A stretch of DNA of 64,000 nt from Duganella margarita (GCF_009857535.1 NZ_WWCS01000010.1:124001-188000), one strand, 5' to 3'. Counted from the stretch's first letter, positions 42,729 to 51,894 are shown. The notes: generated by a model from the letters alone, not told the origin. Translations and numbers: made by a program.

Positions 42729-44639
42729 TTACTTCACTTCAGTCACGGTGGTCTTCGTGATCGGCTTCAGGATCTTCACCTTGGCCTTTTGCTTCAGGAA
42801 CTCGATGTACTGTGCCATCTCCTGTTGCGCAATCACGTTGCCGATCTGTTCGGCTTGGGATTTGCGCTCGGCCTCGTCCTGCGCCGCAGGCTGCTGCACT
42901 TTGTCGATGCGGTACAGGCCATAACCCATGCCTGGCAGGTCCACGCCCACGTAGGCTGGCAGCTTGCTGGTATCCGCTTTCATGATCGCTTGCATGGCCA
43001 GACCGTTGATGCCTTCAGGCTTCTGGCGCGACACCAGCTTGGCAGCGCCGAAACCGGTCGCATCGCCCGACTTCTTGAAGGCGGCCAGTTTCTCTTCGCC
43101 GGCTTTGAACGCCAGTTTGGCGGCTTCTTCCATGGTCACGCGCTGACGAATCTGCGCATCGACTTCCGCCAGCGGACGCTTGCTGGCCGGTTTGAATTCG
43201 ACGATACGGCCCGAGACCAGGGTATTCGGCGCGGTTTCGACCGCTTCGGTATTGCGCTTGCTGCTGATCGAATCGTTGGAGAACAGCGCGGTCAGGAACT
43301 TGGCGTTGTTGAACGCGCCAGCGCCAGGAGCCGGCGATGGATTGCGCGACACATTGCTGGCGGTCTCGATCTTCAGGCCCAGCTTGTCAGCTACCGGCTT
43401 CAGGCTGTCAGACTGTTCGTAGACGGTGTTGGTGAAGGCTTCGGCCATTTCCGAATACTTCTTGGCGGCTTTCTGCTTCTTCAGCAGGTCCGTCACGTCG
43501 GCTTTCACCACCTCCAGCGGCTTGACCACGGCTGGCTTGAGCTCGGTCACGGTCAGCACGTGGAATCCGAAGTCCGACTGCACCGGATCGCTGATTTCGC
43601 CCAGCTTCAGCTTGCCGATAGCGTTTTCGACCGGCGCGACCAGCACGCCTTTTTCGATCACGCCCAGATCGCCGCCCTGCTCTGCCGAGCCCGGATCTTC
43701 CGACTTGGCCTTGGCCACCTTGGCAAAATCGCCTGGGGTCTTGCGCAGTTCGGCCACAATGGCTTCGGCCTTGGCCTTGGCGGCGGCGGTGTCGGCAGCG
43801 CTGGCGCCCTTTTTCAGGGTGATCAGGATGTGGCTGGCGCGGCGGGTTTCCGGCGTGGTGAACTGGGCCACATTCTTGGTGTAGTAGTCCGATACTTCGG
43901 CATCGGTCACGCTGACTTGCGCGGCGACGGCATCGTTGTTCAGGACCACGTATTCGATCTTGGCTTGCTCCGGCACTTCGAAGAACTTGCTGTTCTTGTC
44001 GTAGAAGGCCTTGACCATTTCATCGGTCACTTTGACCTGTGGCACGAAATCAGCCACCGGCAGCAGCAGTTCCTGCACTTCGCGCTCCTGGGCGGCGATG
44101 TCGGACAGGGTCTTGGCCACGGTGCGTGGGGCAAAGCCAGTGCCTTCGACCGCGACCGCCAGCTGTTGCAGCGCCAGTTCCTGACGCATGCGGGCATCGT
44201 TCTGCTCCGGACGCAGGCCTTGTGCGGCCAGGATGGCGATGTAGCGCTCTTTGTCGAAGCTGGCTGGGCCGCCGAACATGTCCATGATGGCTTTTTGCAG
44301 CTGGGCGTCGCCAATGCTCAGATGGCTATCGCCCACTTCAGCAGCGATGGCGCGTTGCGCGATCAGCTGGTCCAGTACGTTTTGCTTGAACTCGGGCGTG
44401 TCGAACATTTTCTGGTCGAACTGTGCGCCCATACGCTGGCGGTAGTTGTCCAACTGGTTGCGCACGGCGTTGTCGAACTCTTGCTGCGTCAGCGGCTTAC
44501 CATCGATTTTGGCGATGGTGCTGGCGTCATCGCCAAAGCTCTTGTAGCTGCCGATGCCGACAAACGCAAACGATGGCACGATGATGATGGCCAGGAAGAT
44601 CTGCATCAAACGCTGGTGGGTACGAATAAATTCAAACAT
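42729..44639 (-). CDS. ppiD: Periplasmic folding chaperone PpiD
   Basis: Membrane-anchored peptidyl-prolyl isomerase/chaperone for outer-membrane proteins, 636 residues. It begins MFEFIRTHQRLMQIFLAIII: a short cytoplasmic tail, then a single anchor helix (about 12–34), a large SurA-like helical domain and a parvulin domain from about 265 (RRASHILITLKKGASAAD; GGDLGVIEKG; DFGFHVLTVTEL). A C-terminal extension completes the usual length. It closes the conserved lon–hupB–tRNA–ppiD block, here separated from the tRNAs by an unrelated gene. Confidence 0.95.
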   Translation of the reverse strand: MFEFIRTHQRLMQIFLAIIIVPSFAFVGIGSYKSFGDDASTIAKIDGKPLTQQEFDNAVRNQLDNYRQRMGAQFDQKMFDTPEFKQNVLDQLIAQRAIAAEVGDSHLSIGDAQLQKAIMDMFGGPASFDKERYIAILAAQGLRPEQNDARMRQELALQQLAVAVEGTGFAPRTVAKTLSDIAAQEREVQELLLPVADFVPQVKVTDEMVKAFYDKNSKFFEVPEQAKIEYVVLNNDAVAAQVSVTDAEVSDYYTKNVAQFTTPETRRASHILITLKKGASAADTAAAKAKAEAIVAELRKTPGDFAKVAKAKSEDPGSAEQGGDLGVIEKGVLVAPVENAIGKLKLGEISDPVQSDFGFHVLTVTELKPAVVKPLEVVKADVTDLLKKQKAAKKYSEMAEAFTNTVYEQSDSLKPVADKLGLKIETASNVSRNPSPAPGAGAFNNAKFLTALFSNDSISSKRNTEAVETAPNTLVSGRIVEFKPASKRPLAEVDAQIRQRVTMEEAAKLAFKAGEEKLAAFKKSGDATGFGAAKLVSRQKPEGINGLAMQAIMKADTSKLPAYVGVDLPGMGYGLYRIDKVQQPAAQDEAERKSQAEQIGNVIAQQEMAQYIEFLKQKAKVKILKPITKTTVTEVK

Positions 44640-44675
44640 GGTCTGCCAATTCGGATGGTGATTACTTGCACATAC

Positions 44676-44700
44676 AAAAATGGCGAACTCGCGTTCGCCA
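44676..44700 (-). terminator. Terminator-like hairpin in the ppiD leader
   Basis: On the minus strand TGGCGAAC–GCGA–GTTCGCCA is followed by TTTTTG and ends only 37 nt before the ppiD ATG. It lies downstream of the best ppiD promoter candidate. It could attenuate ppiD or stop readthrough from upstream. Confidence 0.6.
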
Positions 44701-44772
44701 ATTCTCTTTTTAATTCAATGACTTGCACTGCACAGTGAAGCCGGAGTATGCCGAAAAATTCAGTATCGCACG

Positions 44773-44801
44773 ATTCTACAGAAGCACCGTAGGCTTAGCA
44801 A
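44773..44801 (-). promoter_or_regulatory. Candidate ppiD sigma-70 promoter
   Basis: On the minus strand TTGCTA (44796–44801) and TAGAAT (44773–44778) are separated by exactly 17 nt. This predicts a leader of roughly 130 nt for ppiD that includes the terminator-like hairpin. Confidence 0.55.
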
Positions 44802-44889
44802 GCATTCGCTTGCCACTTTGACAGCGCACGATTGCCTGGAGCATTTCGTTTTCGGAGATAAAAAGCGACATATGCCGGGCGCGCCGCGT

Positions 44890-46008
44890 TTAATCATATT
44901 CCACGTTGCCGGGACGATGGCGTGGTGTTGTATGCGTCACGCTCCCGCAAGCTCGACATTTTTCGTCCTGTTTCACGGAGGTTCTCTTCTCGGCCAGCGT
45001 GGTGTGCATACTACGTCTTACTGTAAGCCCTTCACTATTGGCCTGGGCCAATCTTGCACCGAAAGTGTGAATCTCGTCTACGGAGTCAGACAGGTCTTCA
45101 AGCATTCTGATGAACGCGTCGATCGCGGCTGCGCCACGTTGAATCGTGTCATTTGCGGCATCAATTTCCTCCTCTGCCTCAGTGAGGCGACCGATTAACG
45201 TCCTGATACGGTCCGCCGCCTCGGCACCCCCACTGAGCAAAGCGCACACCGTCAGCATGCTGACTTCCAGCATCAAATAGGCGCCGCCCTTACCTGCAAC
45301 GTAAGCATAGAAATTAGGAGGAATTGCTTCCATCATCAGTCCGACGTAGGCGAGATAGCTTAAAACATTACCGTCGTCAGCGACAATTGCCAGCACCAAA
45401 TCGAAATTCGGATCGCTGAGGATGGATTCTGCCAAGGCAGAATCTATATTCATCAATACGGCGTCGAGGAATTTGCGTAGCGGCTGGGGTTTGCCATCCG
45501 AGATCAGGTTCTGGAGATTTAGAATCGCATCGCGATGTTGATAGAGTTCTCTCGCCTGATCCTCGCCTGCAATGACAGTGGGCCCCGCGCTCTGGAGCAC
45601 ATCCCCCGCATCTTCGCGCCCGGACGCCGTTTCGGGAATTGATCGTTGCCACCAGGCCCAGTCGTCAGGAGTGTCATTTTCGCCCTGCCCCGGCGTGCCA
45701 GACGTCTGTTCCGATGCAGTAGCGCGTTGAGAGCCCGCAGCAACGCGCATCTTGCGGCCGAGGTCGGCCCACAGTTCGACGTTGAACAGCTCAACTTGGC
45801 CATCTAGCCAACCTGCACCACCAGCATTCCAGCCCTCGCGTGCGCTCGTGGCGTATGCCGCAGCCGGACTGGCATCCCACTGGCCTCGAAACTCGGTCAT
45901 TTGGTCGGTCAGATTCAAGTAGGCGGCATGCAAACGCAGTTCTATGCGTTCACGCTTCTCGACAATATCGAGCTCAGTTATTCCGGTTTCATACGGGTAT
46001 CCGCTCAT
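44890..46008 (-). CDS. Orphan protein resembling polymorphic-toxin N-terminal carrier
   Basis: A 372-residue protein from ATG 46008 (AGGAAAAGCC upstream; an in-frame ATG at 46029 is possible). The N-terminus MSGYPYETGITELDIVEKRE and the coiled helical region after it resemble the carrier domains (DUF6861-like) of secreted polymorphic toxins. Residues about 215–275 hold two hydrophobic segments joined by a Gly-rich turn (AIPPNFYAYVAGKGGAYLML). The end has a small Cys-x2-Cys plus His cluster, CRACGSVTHTTPRHRPG, where a toxin domain would normally follow, but the frame stops. No toxin, immunity, VgrG or PAAR gene is adjacent. Base composition is less GC-rich than its neighbours, suggesting transfer. 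Family assignment is from memory of motifs. Confidence 0.6.
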   Translation of the reverse strand: MSGYPYETGITELDIVEKRERIELRLHAAYLNLTDQMTEFRGQWDASPAAAYATSAREGWNAGGAGWLDGQVELFNVELWADLGRKMRVAAGSQRATASEQTSGTPGQGENDTPDDWAWWQRSIPETASGREDAGDVLQSAGPTVIAGEDQARELYQHRDAILNLQNLISDGKPQPLRKFLDAVLMNIDSALAESILSDPNFDLVLAIVADDGNVLSYLAYVGLMMEAIPPNFYAYVAGKGGAYLMLEVSMLTVCALLSGGAEAADRIRTLIGRLTEAEEEIDAANDTIQRGAAAIDAFIRMLEDLSDSVDEIHTFGARLAQANSEGLTVRRSMHTTLAEKRTSVKQDEKCRACGSVTHTTPRHRPGNVEYD

Positions 46009-46135
46009 GGCTTTTCCTGCGTGAGGCATTGTAGAGTTTGCGATAATGCAACACTATAATTCACTCACCCGTTGAAATGGCGCACGGTTCGTTTAATTCG
46101 GCAGGAGTAATAGATTACTTTTCAGACGCGGAAAA

Positions 46136-46170
46136 AGAAAAACCCCGCAGCTTAAATATAAGCTGCGGGG
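46136..46170 (-). terminator. Terminator of the tRNA operon
   Basis: On the minus strand a 12-bp perfect stem (CCCCGCAGCTTA / TAAGCTGCGGGG, 4-nt loop) is followed by TTTTTCTTTTTC. Confidence 0.92.
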
Positions 46171-46180
46171 TATCTTGATC

Positions 46181-46257
46181 TGGCGGAGCGGACGGGACTC
46201 GAACCCGCGACCCCCGGCGTGACAGGCCGGTATTCTAACCAACTGAACTACCGCTCC
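46181..46257 (-). tRNA. tRNA-Asp (GTC), copy 2
   Basis: 77 nt with encoded CCA. On the minus strand it begins GGAGCGGTAGTTCAGTTGG; the anticodon loop is CTGTCAC (GTC) and the T arm is GGGTTCGAGTCCC. Identical to the copy 30 nt upstream. Confidence 0.97.
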
Positions 46258-46287
46258 TAAACGGTATTACTAATGTCTGTATTTTGT

Positions 46288-46364
46288 TGGCGGAGCGGAC
46301 GGGACTCGAACCCGCGACCCCCGGCGTGACAGGCCGGTATTCTAACCAACTGAACTACCGCTCC
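46288..46364 (-). tRNA. tRNA-Asp (GTC), copy 1
   Basis: 77 nt, identical in all positions to the tRNA-Asp at 46181–46257, with encoded CCA. Part of a Val–Asp–Asp transcript downstream of hupB. Confidence 0.97.
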
Positions 46365-46434
46365 AGCAAAATACAAGGTGCTACATTTTACACTAACATT
46401 TACTACCTGGCAAATGTGATTGATAATCAATCTT

Positions 46435-46510
46435 TGGTGGGCGGTGAGAGGCTCGAACTCCCGACCTAAGCCTTGTAAGGGCTCCGCTCTACCAACTGAG
46501 CTAACCGCCC
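46435..46510 (-). tRNA. tRNA-Val (TAC)
   Basis: 76 nt with encoded CCA. On the minus strand it starts GGGCGGTTAGCTCAGTTGG; the anticodon loop is CTTACAA (TAC) and the acceptor stem GGGCGGT/ACCGCCC is perfect. Confidence 0.97.
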
Positions 46511-46559
46511 ATTTACCGCAGTGAACAGCTGTTTAACTACTGCTGCTCACTGAAGTCCG

Positions 46560-46832
46560 TTAGTTTACAGCATCTTTCAAAGCTTTACCAGCTTTAAATT
46601 TAGGAACTTTAGCTGCTTCAATGGTGATCTCTTCTTTGGTGCGTGGGTTGCGGCCGGTACGGGCTGCGCGCTCGCTTACCGAGAAGGTACCAAAGCCAAC
46701 CAGGGTCACGCTGTCGTTCTTTTGCAGGGTGGTGGTCACGCCGTCGATCACTGCATCCAGTGCGCGAGCAGCAGCCGCTTTGGAAATATCAGCGGTAGTG
46801 GCAATATGGTCGATCAATTCAGTCTTATTCAA
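46560..46832 (-). CDS. hupB: DNA-binding protein HU, beta type
   Basis: Nucleoid histone-like protein of 90 residues. It begins MNKTELIDHIA and carries the DNA-arm signature GFGTFSVSERAARTGRNPRT with the conserved Arg-Asn-Pro. The end (PKFKAGKALKDAVN) is standard. It sits between lon and the tRNA cluster, as in many beta- and gammaproteobacteria. No strong terminator separates it from tRNA-Val, so partial cotranscription is possible. Confidence 0.97.
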   Translation of the reverse strand: MNKTELIDHIATTADISKAAAARALDAVIDGVTTTLQKNDSVTLVGFGTFSVSERAARTGRNPRTKEEITIEAAKVPKFKAGKALKDAVN

Positions 46833-46961
46833 AGCAATTCCCCGTCACAAAGGTTATATCTGTTCCCGCTTAAAATACGGCAACGCAAAAAACTCAGGCC
46901 GTATTAAACAAGCCAGCCCACTCTCGTGTCAAGGCTACACAATAGAAAAATAAGTAAAAAT

Positions 46962-46994
46962 AAAAAAACAGGCGCTATATAAGCGCCTGTTTTA
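46962..46994 (-). terminator. Terminator of lon
   Basis: On the minus strand ACAGGCGCT / AGCGCCTGT stem with a 5-nt AT loop, followed by seven Ts. Confidence 0.9.
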
Positions 46995-47014
46995 TCGGTA
47001 TTACAGCTAAAGCG

Positions 47015-49426
47015 TTAGTGTTTTACCACTTCGACCTGGCCGTCAACCTTGGTGGCGGCGGCCGCAACAGCCTCCACCGGAGCGGTTTCCACCAGCGGTT
47101 CCGGCTGACGTTCGAGGGCGATTTCCAGCACTTTGTCGATCCAACGCACCGGCACGATCTCCAGTTTGTTTTTGACATTGTCCGGAATGTCGGCCAGATC
47201 CTTGACGTTCTGCTCAGGAATCAGCACGGTTTTGATGCCACCGCGCTGCGCTGCCAGCAGTTTTTCCTTCAAGCCGCCGATCGGCAATACTTCGCCGCGC
47301 AGCGTGATCTCGCCGGTCATTGCCACATCGGCGCGCACCGGAATCCCGGTGAAGACCGACACCATCGCCACCGTCATGGCAGCGCCGGCGGACGGACCGT
47401 CTTTCGGCGTTGCACCTTCCGGCACGTGAATGTGAATGTCCGCTTTTTCGAACACTTCATTCTTGATGCCCAGACGCTGCGCGCGGCTGCGCACCACTGT
47501 GCGGGCGGCTTCGATCGATTCCTTCATCACGTCGCCCAGCGTGCCGGTGCGGATGACATTGCCCTTGCCTGGCATCTGCACGGCTTCGATGGTCAGCAGA
47601 TCGCCGCCCACTTCGGTCCATGCCAGACCAACCACCTGGCCAACCTGGTTCTCTTTCTCGGCCACGCCGAAGTCGTAGCGGCGCACGCCCAGGAACTTGT
47701 CCAGGTTTTTCGGCGTGACGATCACTTTCTTCTCCGACTTTTTCAGCAGCAGCATCTTGACCACCTTGCGGCAGATCTTCGACACTTCGCGTTCCAGCGA
47801 ACGCACGCCGGCTTCACGGGTGTAGTAACGCACGATGTCGCGGATGGCGGCGTCGTTGACCGAGATCTCGTCCTCTTTCAGGCCGTTGTTCTTGATCTGC
47901 TTCGGCAGCAGGTAACGCTGCGCGATGCTGGCTTTTTCGTCCTCGGTGTAACCCGACAGGCGGATCACTTCCATGCGGTCCAGCAGCGCCGGCGGGATGT
48001 TGAACGAGTTCGAGGTCGCCACGAACATCACATCCGACAGGTCGAAATCAACCTCGATGTAGTGGTCCGAGAAGGTGTGGTTCTGTTCAGGATCCAGCAC
48101 CTCCAGCAGCGCCGATGATGGATCGCCGCGGAAGTCCGCGCCCATCTTGTCGATCTCGTCCAGCAGGAACAGCGGGTTGCGCACGCCGACTTTCGCCAGC
48201 GATTGCAGCACCTTGCCCGGCATCGAGCCGATGTAGGTACGGCGGTGACCGCGAATCTCGGCCTCGTCCCGCACGCCACCGAGCGCCATGCGCACGAACT
48301 TGCGGTTCGTGGCACGTGCGATCGACTGGCCCAGCGAGGTTTTACCCACGCCCGGAGGACCGACGAAGCACAGAATCGGCGCCTTCAGCTTGTCGACGCG
48401 TTGTTGCACTGCGAGGTATTCCAGGATGCGTTCTTTAACCTTGTCCAGGCCATAGTGGTCGCCTTCCAGCACTTTTTCCGCGTTGGTCAGATCGTTGTTG
48501 ACCTTGGATTTTTTCTTCCAGGGCAGGCTGACCAGGGTGTCGATGTAGTTGCGCACCACGGTGGCTTCGGCCGACATCGGCGACATCAGCTTGAGTTTTT
48601 TCAGCTCGGCAGTCGCCTTGTCCAGCGCCTCTTTCGGCATCTTGGCCAGCGCGACTTTCTTCTCCAGCTCGTCCAGGTCGGCGCCGTCTTCGCCCTCGCC
48701 CAGTTCTTTCTGGATGGCTTTGACCTGTTCGTTCAGGTAGTACTCGCGCTGCGACTTCTCCATCTGGCGCTTGACGCGGCCACGGATGCGTTTCTCGACC
48801 TGCAGGATGTCCAGCTCACCTTCCAGCTGGCCCAGCAGATGCTCCAGGCGCTTGGCGACGCTGAAGATCTCCAGGATCACCTGTTTCTGCTCAAGCTTGA
48901 GCGGCAGATGGGCGGCCACGGTGTCGGCCAGGCGGCCGGCGTCGTCGATTCCCGACAGCGAGGCCAGGATCTCTGGTGGAATTTTCTTGTTCAGTTTGAC
49001 GTACTGGTCGAACTGCTGAACGATGGCGCGGCGCATCGCTTCGATTTCCGAATCGTCGCCCAGCTCGGAGTCGAGCGGCGTCAGATCGGCCACGAAGTGC
49101 GTCGGCGTATCGGTAATTTTATTGATGCGGGCGCGCTGGGCACCTTCGACCAGCACCTTGACGGTGCCGTCCGGCAGTTTCAGCATTTGCAGAATATTGG
49201 CCACGCAGCCGATTTCATAAATATCGGAAGCAGAAGGTTCGTCCTTGGCAGCGGCTTTTTGGGCGGCAAGCATGATGCTCTTGCCTTGCTCCATCGCGGC
49301 TTCCAGCGCCTTGATCGATTTTGGGCGTCCTACGAACAGCGGTATCACCATATGCGGAAATACGACGACGTCCCGCAGCGGCAATAACGGCAGTTGAGTT
49401 TGCTCAGTTAATTTGGAAGTTGTCAT
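47015..49426 (-). CDS. lon: ATP-dependent protease Lon
   Basis: Soluble AAA+ protease degrading misfolded and regulatory proteins, 803 residues. LonN substrate domain (about 10–205; LPLLPLRDVVVFPHM), a coiled region, AAA+ module with Walker A GPPGVGKTSLG (about 360) and Walker B LFLLDEIDKMG, and a C-terminal protease domain with Ser in PKDGPSAGAAMTVAM and the lysine about 40 residues later (GGLKEKLLAAQRGG). The length is normal. A heat-shock-type promoter may precede it. It stands between clpX and hupB. Confidence 0.98.
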   Translation of the reverse strand: MTTSKLTEQTQLPLLPLRDVVVFPHMVIPLFVGRPKSIKALEAAMEQGKSIMLAAQKAAAKDEPSASDIYEIGCVANILQMLKLPDGTVKVLVEGAQRARINKITDTPTHFVADLTPLDSELGDDSEIEAMRRAIVQQFDQYVKLNKKIPPEILASLSGIDDAGRLADTVAAHLPLKLEQKQVILEIFSVAKRLEHLLGQLEGELDILQVEKRIRGRVKRQMEKSQREYYLNEQVKAIQKELGEGEDGADLDELEKKVALAKMPKEALDKATAELKKLKLMSPMSAEATVVRNYIDTLVSLPWKKKSKVNNDLTNAEKVLEGDHYGLDKVKERILEYLAVQQRVDKLKAPILCFVGPPGVGKTSLGQSIARATNRKFVRMALGGVRDEAEIRGHRRTYIGSMPGKVLQSLAKVGVRNPLFLLDEIDKMGADFRGDPSSALLEVLDPEQNHTFSDHYIEVDFDLSDVMFVATSNSFNIPPALLDRMEVIRLSGYTEDEKASIAQRYLLPKQIKNNGLKEDEISVNDAAIRDIVRYYTREAGVRSLEREVSKICRKVVKMLLLKKSEKKVIVTPKNLDKFLGVRRYDFGVAEKENQVGQVVGLAWTEVGGDLLTIEAVQMPGKGNVIRTGTLGDVMKESIEAARTVVRSRAQRLGIKNEVFEKADIHIHVPEGATPKDGPSAGAAMTVAMVSVFTGIPVRADVAMTGEITLRGEVLPIGGLKEKLLAAQRGGIKTVLIPEQNVKDLADIPDNVKNKLEIVPVRWIDKVLEIALERQPEPLVETAPVEAVAAAATKVDGQVEVVKH

Positions 49427-49454
49427 GGCGTACCTTATGTGAAAGCGTGATTAT

Positions 49455-49483
49455 GAAATGGCGCTGTTCCGTCAAATCACAAG
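49455..49483 (-). promoter_or_regulatory. Possible sigma-32 heat-shock promoter of lon
   Basis: On the minus strand CTTGTG and CGCCATTT are 14 nt apart, close to the sigma-32 pattern (CTTGAA, 13–15 nt, CCCCAT-T), about 30 nt upstream of the lon ATG. Known heat regulation of lon supports it, but the match is imperfect. Confidence 0.4.
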
Positions 49484-49547
49484 ACCGACCTACAAGAAAT
49501 ATTCCTTATATAAAAGAATATTTTCTGCACTCTAAAAGAATCGCGAA

Positions 49548-49585
49548 TAAAAAAAGCCACGCGCGACCAGCGTCACGAGTGGCTT
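49548..49585 (-). terminator. Terminator of clpX
   Basis: On the minus strand an AAAGCCAC…GTGGCTTT hairpin ends in seven Ts. Confidence 0.85.
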
Positions 49586-49689
49586 TCCGACTGAAGCCTG
49601 TATTCTTTTATTGATTTTGATTGTACCGCCTTGCCCCACGGATGCGAAATGAATTTTGCTGTCGCGCGGGGCAAGTGTGCACTCGTTAT

Positions 49690-50958
49690 TTAATTCTCAC
49701 CAGAAGCTTTGGGCTGCTCCTGATAAATCAACAAAGGTTTCGCGCCACTGGTAATGGTATTCTCGTCAATAACCACTTTGGTGACGTTGGTTTCGTTTGG
49801 CAGCTCATACATGGTATCGAGCAGCGCGTGTTCCAGGATCGAACGCAGGCCGCGGGCGCCGGTTTTGCGCGCCAGCGCTTTCTTGGCGATCGCGTGCAGC
49901 GCGGCCGGGCGAATCTCCAGTTCCGCGCCTTCCATTTCCAGCAGCTTCGAATACTGCTTGATCAGCGCATTCTTCGGCTCGACCAGAATCTGGATCAGTG
50001 CTTCTTCGGTCAGCTCGGCCAGCGTCGCCACCACCGGCAGACGGCCCACCAGTTCAGGGATCAGGCCGAACTTGATCAGATCTTCCGGTTCCGCTTCCAT
50101 CAGCACGTCGCTGACGTTGCGCTCGGACTTGCTCTTCACCGAGGCGCCGAAACCGATGCCGGATTTCTCCGAACGGTTCTCGATCACCTTGGCCAGGCCG
50201 TCAAACGCGCCGCCGCAGATGAACATGATGTTGGTGGTGTCGATCTGCACGAAGTCCTGGTTAGGATGCTTGCGGCCGCCTTGTGGCGGCACCGAGGCCA
50301 TGGTGCCCTCGATCAGTTTCAGCAGCGCCTGCTGCACGCCTTCGCCCGACACGTCGCGGGTGATCGACGGGTTGTCCGACTTGCGCGAGATCTTGTCGAT
50401 CTCATCGATGTAGACGATGCCGCGTTGCGCCTTGTCCACATCGTAGTTGCAGCTTTGCAACAGTTTCTGGATGATATTCTCGACGTCTTCACCCACGTAG
50501 CCGGCCTCGGTCAGCGTGGTGGCGTCGGCGATCACGAACGGCACGTTCAGCATGCGCGCAAGGGTTTGCGCCAGCAGGGTTTTACCCGAGCCGGTCGGGC
50601 CGACCAGCAGGATGTTGGACTTGGCCAGTTCGACCTCGTCTTTTTTACCCAGGTGCTTGAGGCGCTTGTAGTGGTTGTACACCGCCACCGACAGGATGCG
50701 CTTGGCGGTTTGCTGGCCGATCACGTACTGGTCCAGCAAGTCCTTGATTTCGTGCGGGGTCGGCAGGTCCGATTTGGCGCCCGAAACCGACTCGATGGCC
50801 GAGGTTTCGTCGCGGATGATGTCATTGCACAGATCGATACACTCGTCGCAGATGAACACCGACGGGCCGGCGATGAGCTTCTTCACCTCGTGCTGGCTTT
50901 TGCCGCAGAACGAGCAGTACAGAAGTTTTTCGCCGCTGGAGGATTTTTTGTCTGACAT
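49690..50958 (-). CDS. clpX: ATP-dependent Clp protease unfoldase subunit ClpX
   Basis: Hexameric AAA+ unfoldase that feeds substrates to ClpP. From ATG 50958 (MSDKKSSSGEKLLYCSFC) it has 422 residues; an in-frame upstream extension is not family-like. It has an N-terminal zinc finger (CSFC and CDEC pairs), Walker A VGPTGSGKTLLAQTLA, Walker B IVYIDEIDKI and the ClpP-contact loop IGFGAS. Separated from clpP by a terminator, so it can be transcribed independently. Confidence 0.97.
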   Translation of the reverse strand: MSDKKSSSGEKLLYCSFCGKSQHEVKKLIAGPSVFICDECIDLCNDIIRDETSAIESVSGAKSDLPTPHEIKDLLDQYVIGQQTAKRILSVAVYNHYKRLKHLGKKDEVELAKSNILLVGPTGSGKTLLAQTLARMLNVPFVIADATTLTEAGYVGEDVENIIQKLLQSCNYDVDKAQRGIVYIDEIDKISRKSDNPSITRDVSGEGVQQALLKLIEGTMASVPPQGGRKHPNQDFVQIDTTNIMFICGGAFDGLAKVIENRSEKSGIGFGASVKSKSERNVSDVLMEAEPEDLIKFGLIPELVGRLPVVATLAELTEEALIQILVEPKNALIKQYSKLLEMEGAELEIRPAALHAIAKKALARKTGARGLRSILEHALLDTMYELPNETNVTKVVIDENTITSGAKPLLIYQEQPKASGEN

Positions 50959-51054
50959 GGGCAGTTTTCTTTGGTTACAGAATGGCTTGGCCATTGCCGG
51001 CTAGCAAGTTTGAAGACTGGAAAAAATCCGCCTACACCACATGCTACCCGAAAT

Positions 51055-51097
51055 AAAAACGAAACGCCCGAACGATTAATCGTCCGGGCGTCTTTTT
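51055..51097 (-). terminator. Terminator of clpP
   Basis: On the minus strand ACGCCCG…CGGGCGT with an inner ACGATTAATCGT palindrome, followed by TTCGTTTTT. Confidence 0.85.
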
Positions 51098-51118
51098 AGC
51101 AATGCTGCGGGGAAAGCA

Positions 51119-51745
51119 TTAAGCCCGGTTGGTCAACACTTTGTCGATCAGACCGTACTCTACCGCTTCTTCCGCCGACATGAAGCGGTCGCGATCGGTG
51201 TCTTTGGCGATCTGCTCGACGGATTGGCCGGTGCGTTCCGCCATGATCGAGTTCAGACGGTGGCGCAGGTACAGGATTTCCTTGGCCTGGATCTCGATGT
51301 CCGACGCCATGCCCTGCGAGCCGCCCGACGGCTGGTGAATCATGATGCGCGAGTTCGGCAGCGAGAAACGCTTGCCCTTGGCGCCAGCGGCCAGCAGGAA
51401 GGCGCCCATCGAAGCGGCGATCCCGGTGCACAGCGTCGATACGTCAGGCTTGATGAACTGCATCGTATCGAAGATCGCCAGGCCGGCCGAAACCGAACCA
51501 CCGGGCGAATTGATGTACAGCGAGATGTCCTTGTCCGGGTTTTCGCTCTCCAGGAACAGCAGCTGGGCGACCACCAGATTGGCCATCTGGTCATTGACCG
51601 GACCGACCATGAAGATAATACGTTCCTTCAGCAGACGCGAGTAGATGTCATAAGAGCGCTCGCCGCGGCCGCTTTGTTCCACCACCATCGGCACCAGGCC
51701 GAGCATTTCGGTGTCCAGCGCCGGATTTCGGTTCATACCAGTCAT
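51119..51745 (-). CDS. clpP: ATP-dependent Clp protease proteolytic subunit ClpP
   Basis: Self-compartmentalised serine protease, 208 residues. Catalytic Ser112 lies in GIAASMGAFLL, His137 in SRIMIHQPSGG and the Asp about 50 residues later in DTDRDRFMS. The N-terminal stretch to LGLVPMVVEQSGRGERSYD is typical, including the short propeptide. It pairs with the downstream clpX. Confidence 0.98.
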   Translation of the reverse strand: MTGMNRNPALDTEMLGLVPMVVEQSGRGERSYDIYSRLLKERIIFMVGPVNDQMANLVVAQLLFLESENPDKDISLYINSPGGSVSAGLAIFDTMQFIKPDVSTLCTGIAASMGAFLLAAGAKGKRFSLPNSRIMIHQPSGGSQGMASDIEIQAKEILYLRHRLNSIMAERTGQSVEQIAKDTDRDRFMSAEEAVEYGLIDKVLTNRA

Positions 51746-51782
51746 TCTATTTCCTTGTGAAGCAGCCGGTTCAGAAACATTA

Positions 51783-51867
51783 CCACCGCGTCGTTCCGGC
51801 GCAGGCCGGCCCCTATAGAACGCATGCTCAACATGGATCCCGGCTTGCGCCGGGACGACGGCGGTGG
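51783..51867. repeat. REP-like palindrome between tig and clpP
   Basis: CCACCGC…GCGGTGG outer arms enclose TCGTTCCGGCGCAGGCCGG and its inverse. It is a diverged member of the same hairpin-pair family, occupying most of the 150-bp tig–clpP gap. It may weaken readthrough or stabilise the tig mRNA 3' end. Confidence 0.7.
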
Positions 51868-51894
51868 CGCTGTCTTTATTCTAACCTAACTGAA

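Noticed and set aside
46181..46510. tRNA cluster as integration site of a phage or integrative island
   Set aside because: No integrase, no fragment of a tRNA 3' end repeated near 44.6–45 kb; the two tRNA-Asp copies are full-length and ordinary.
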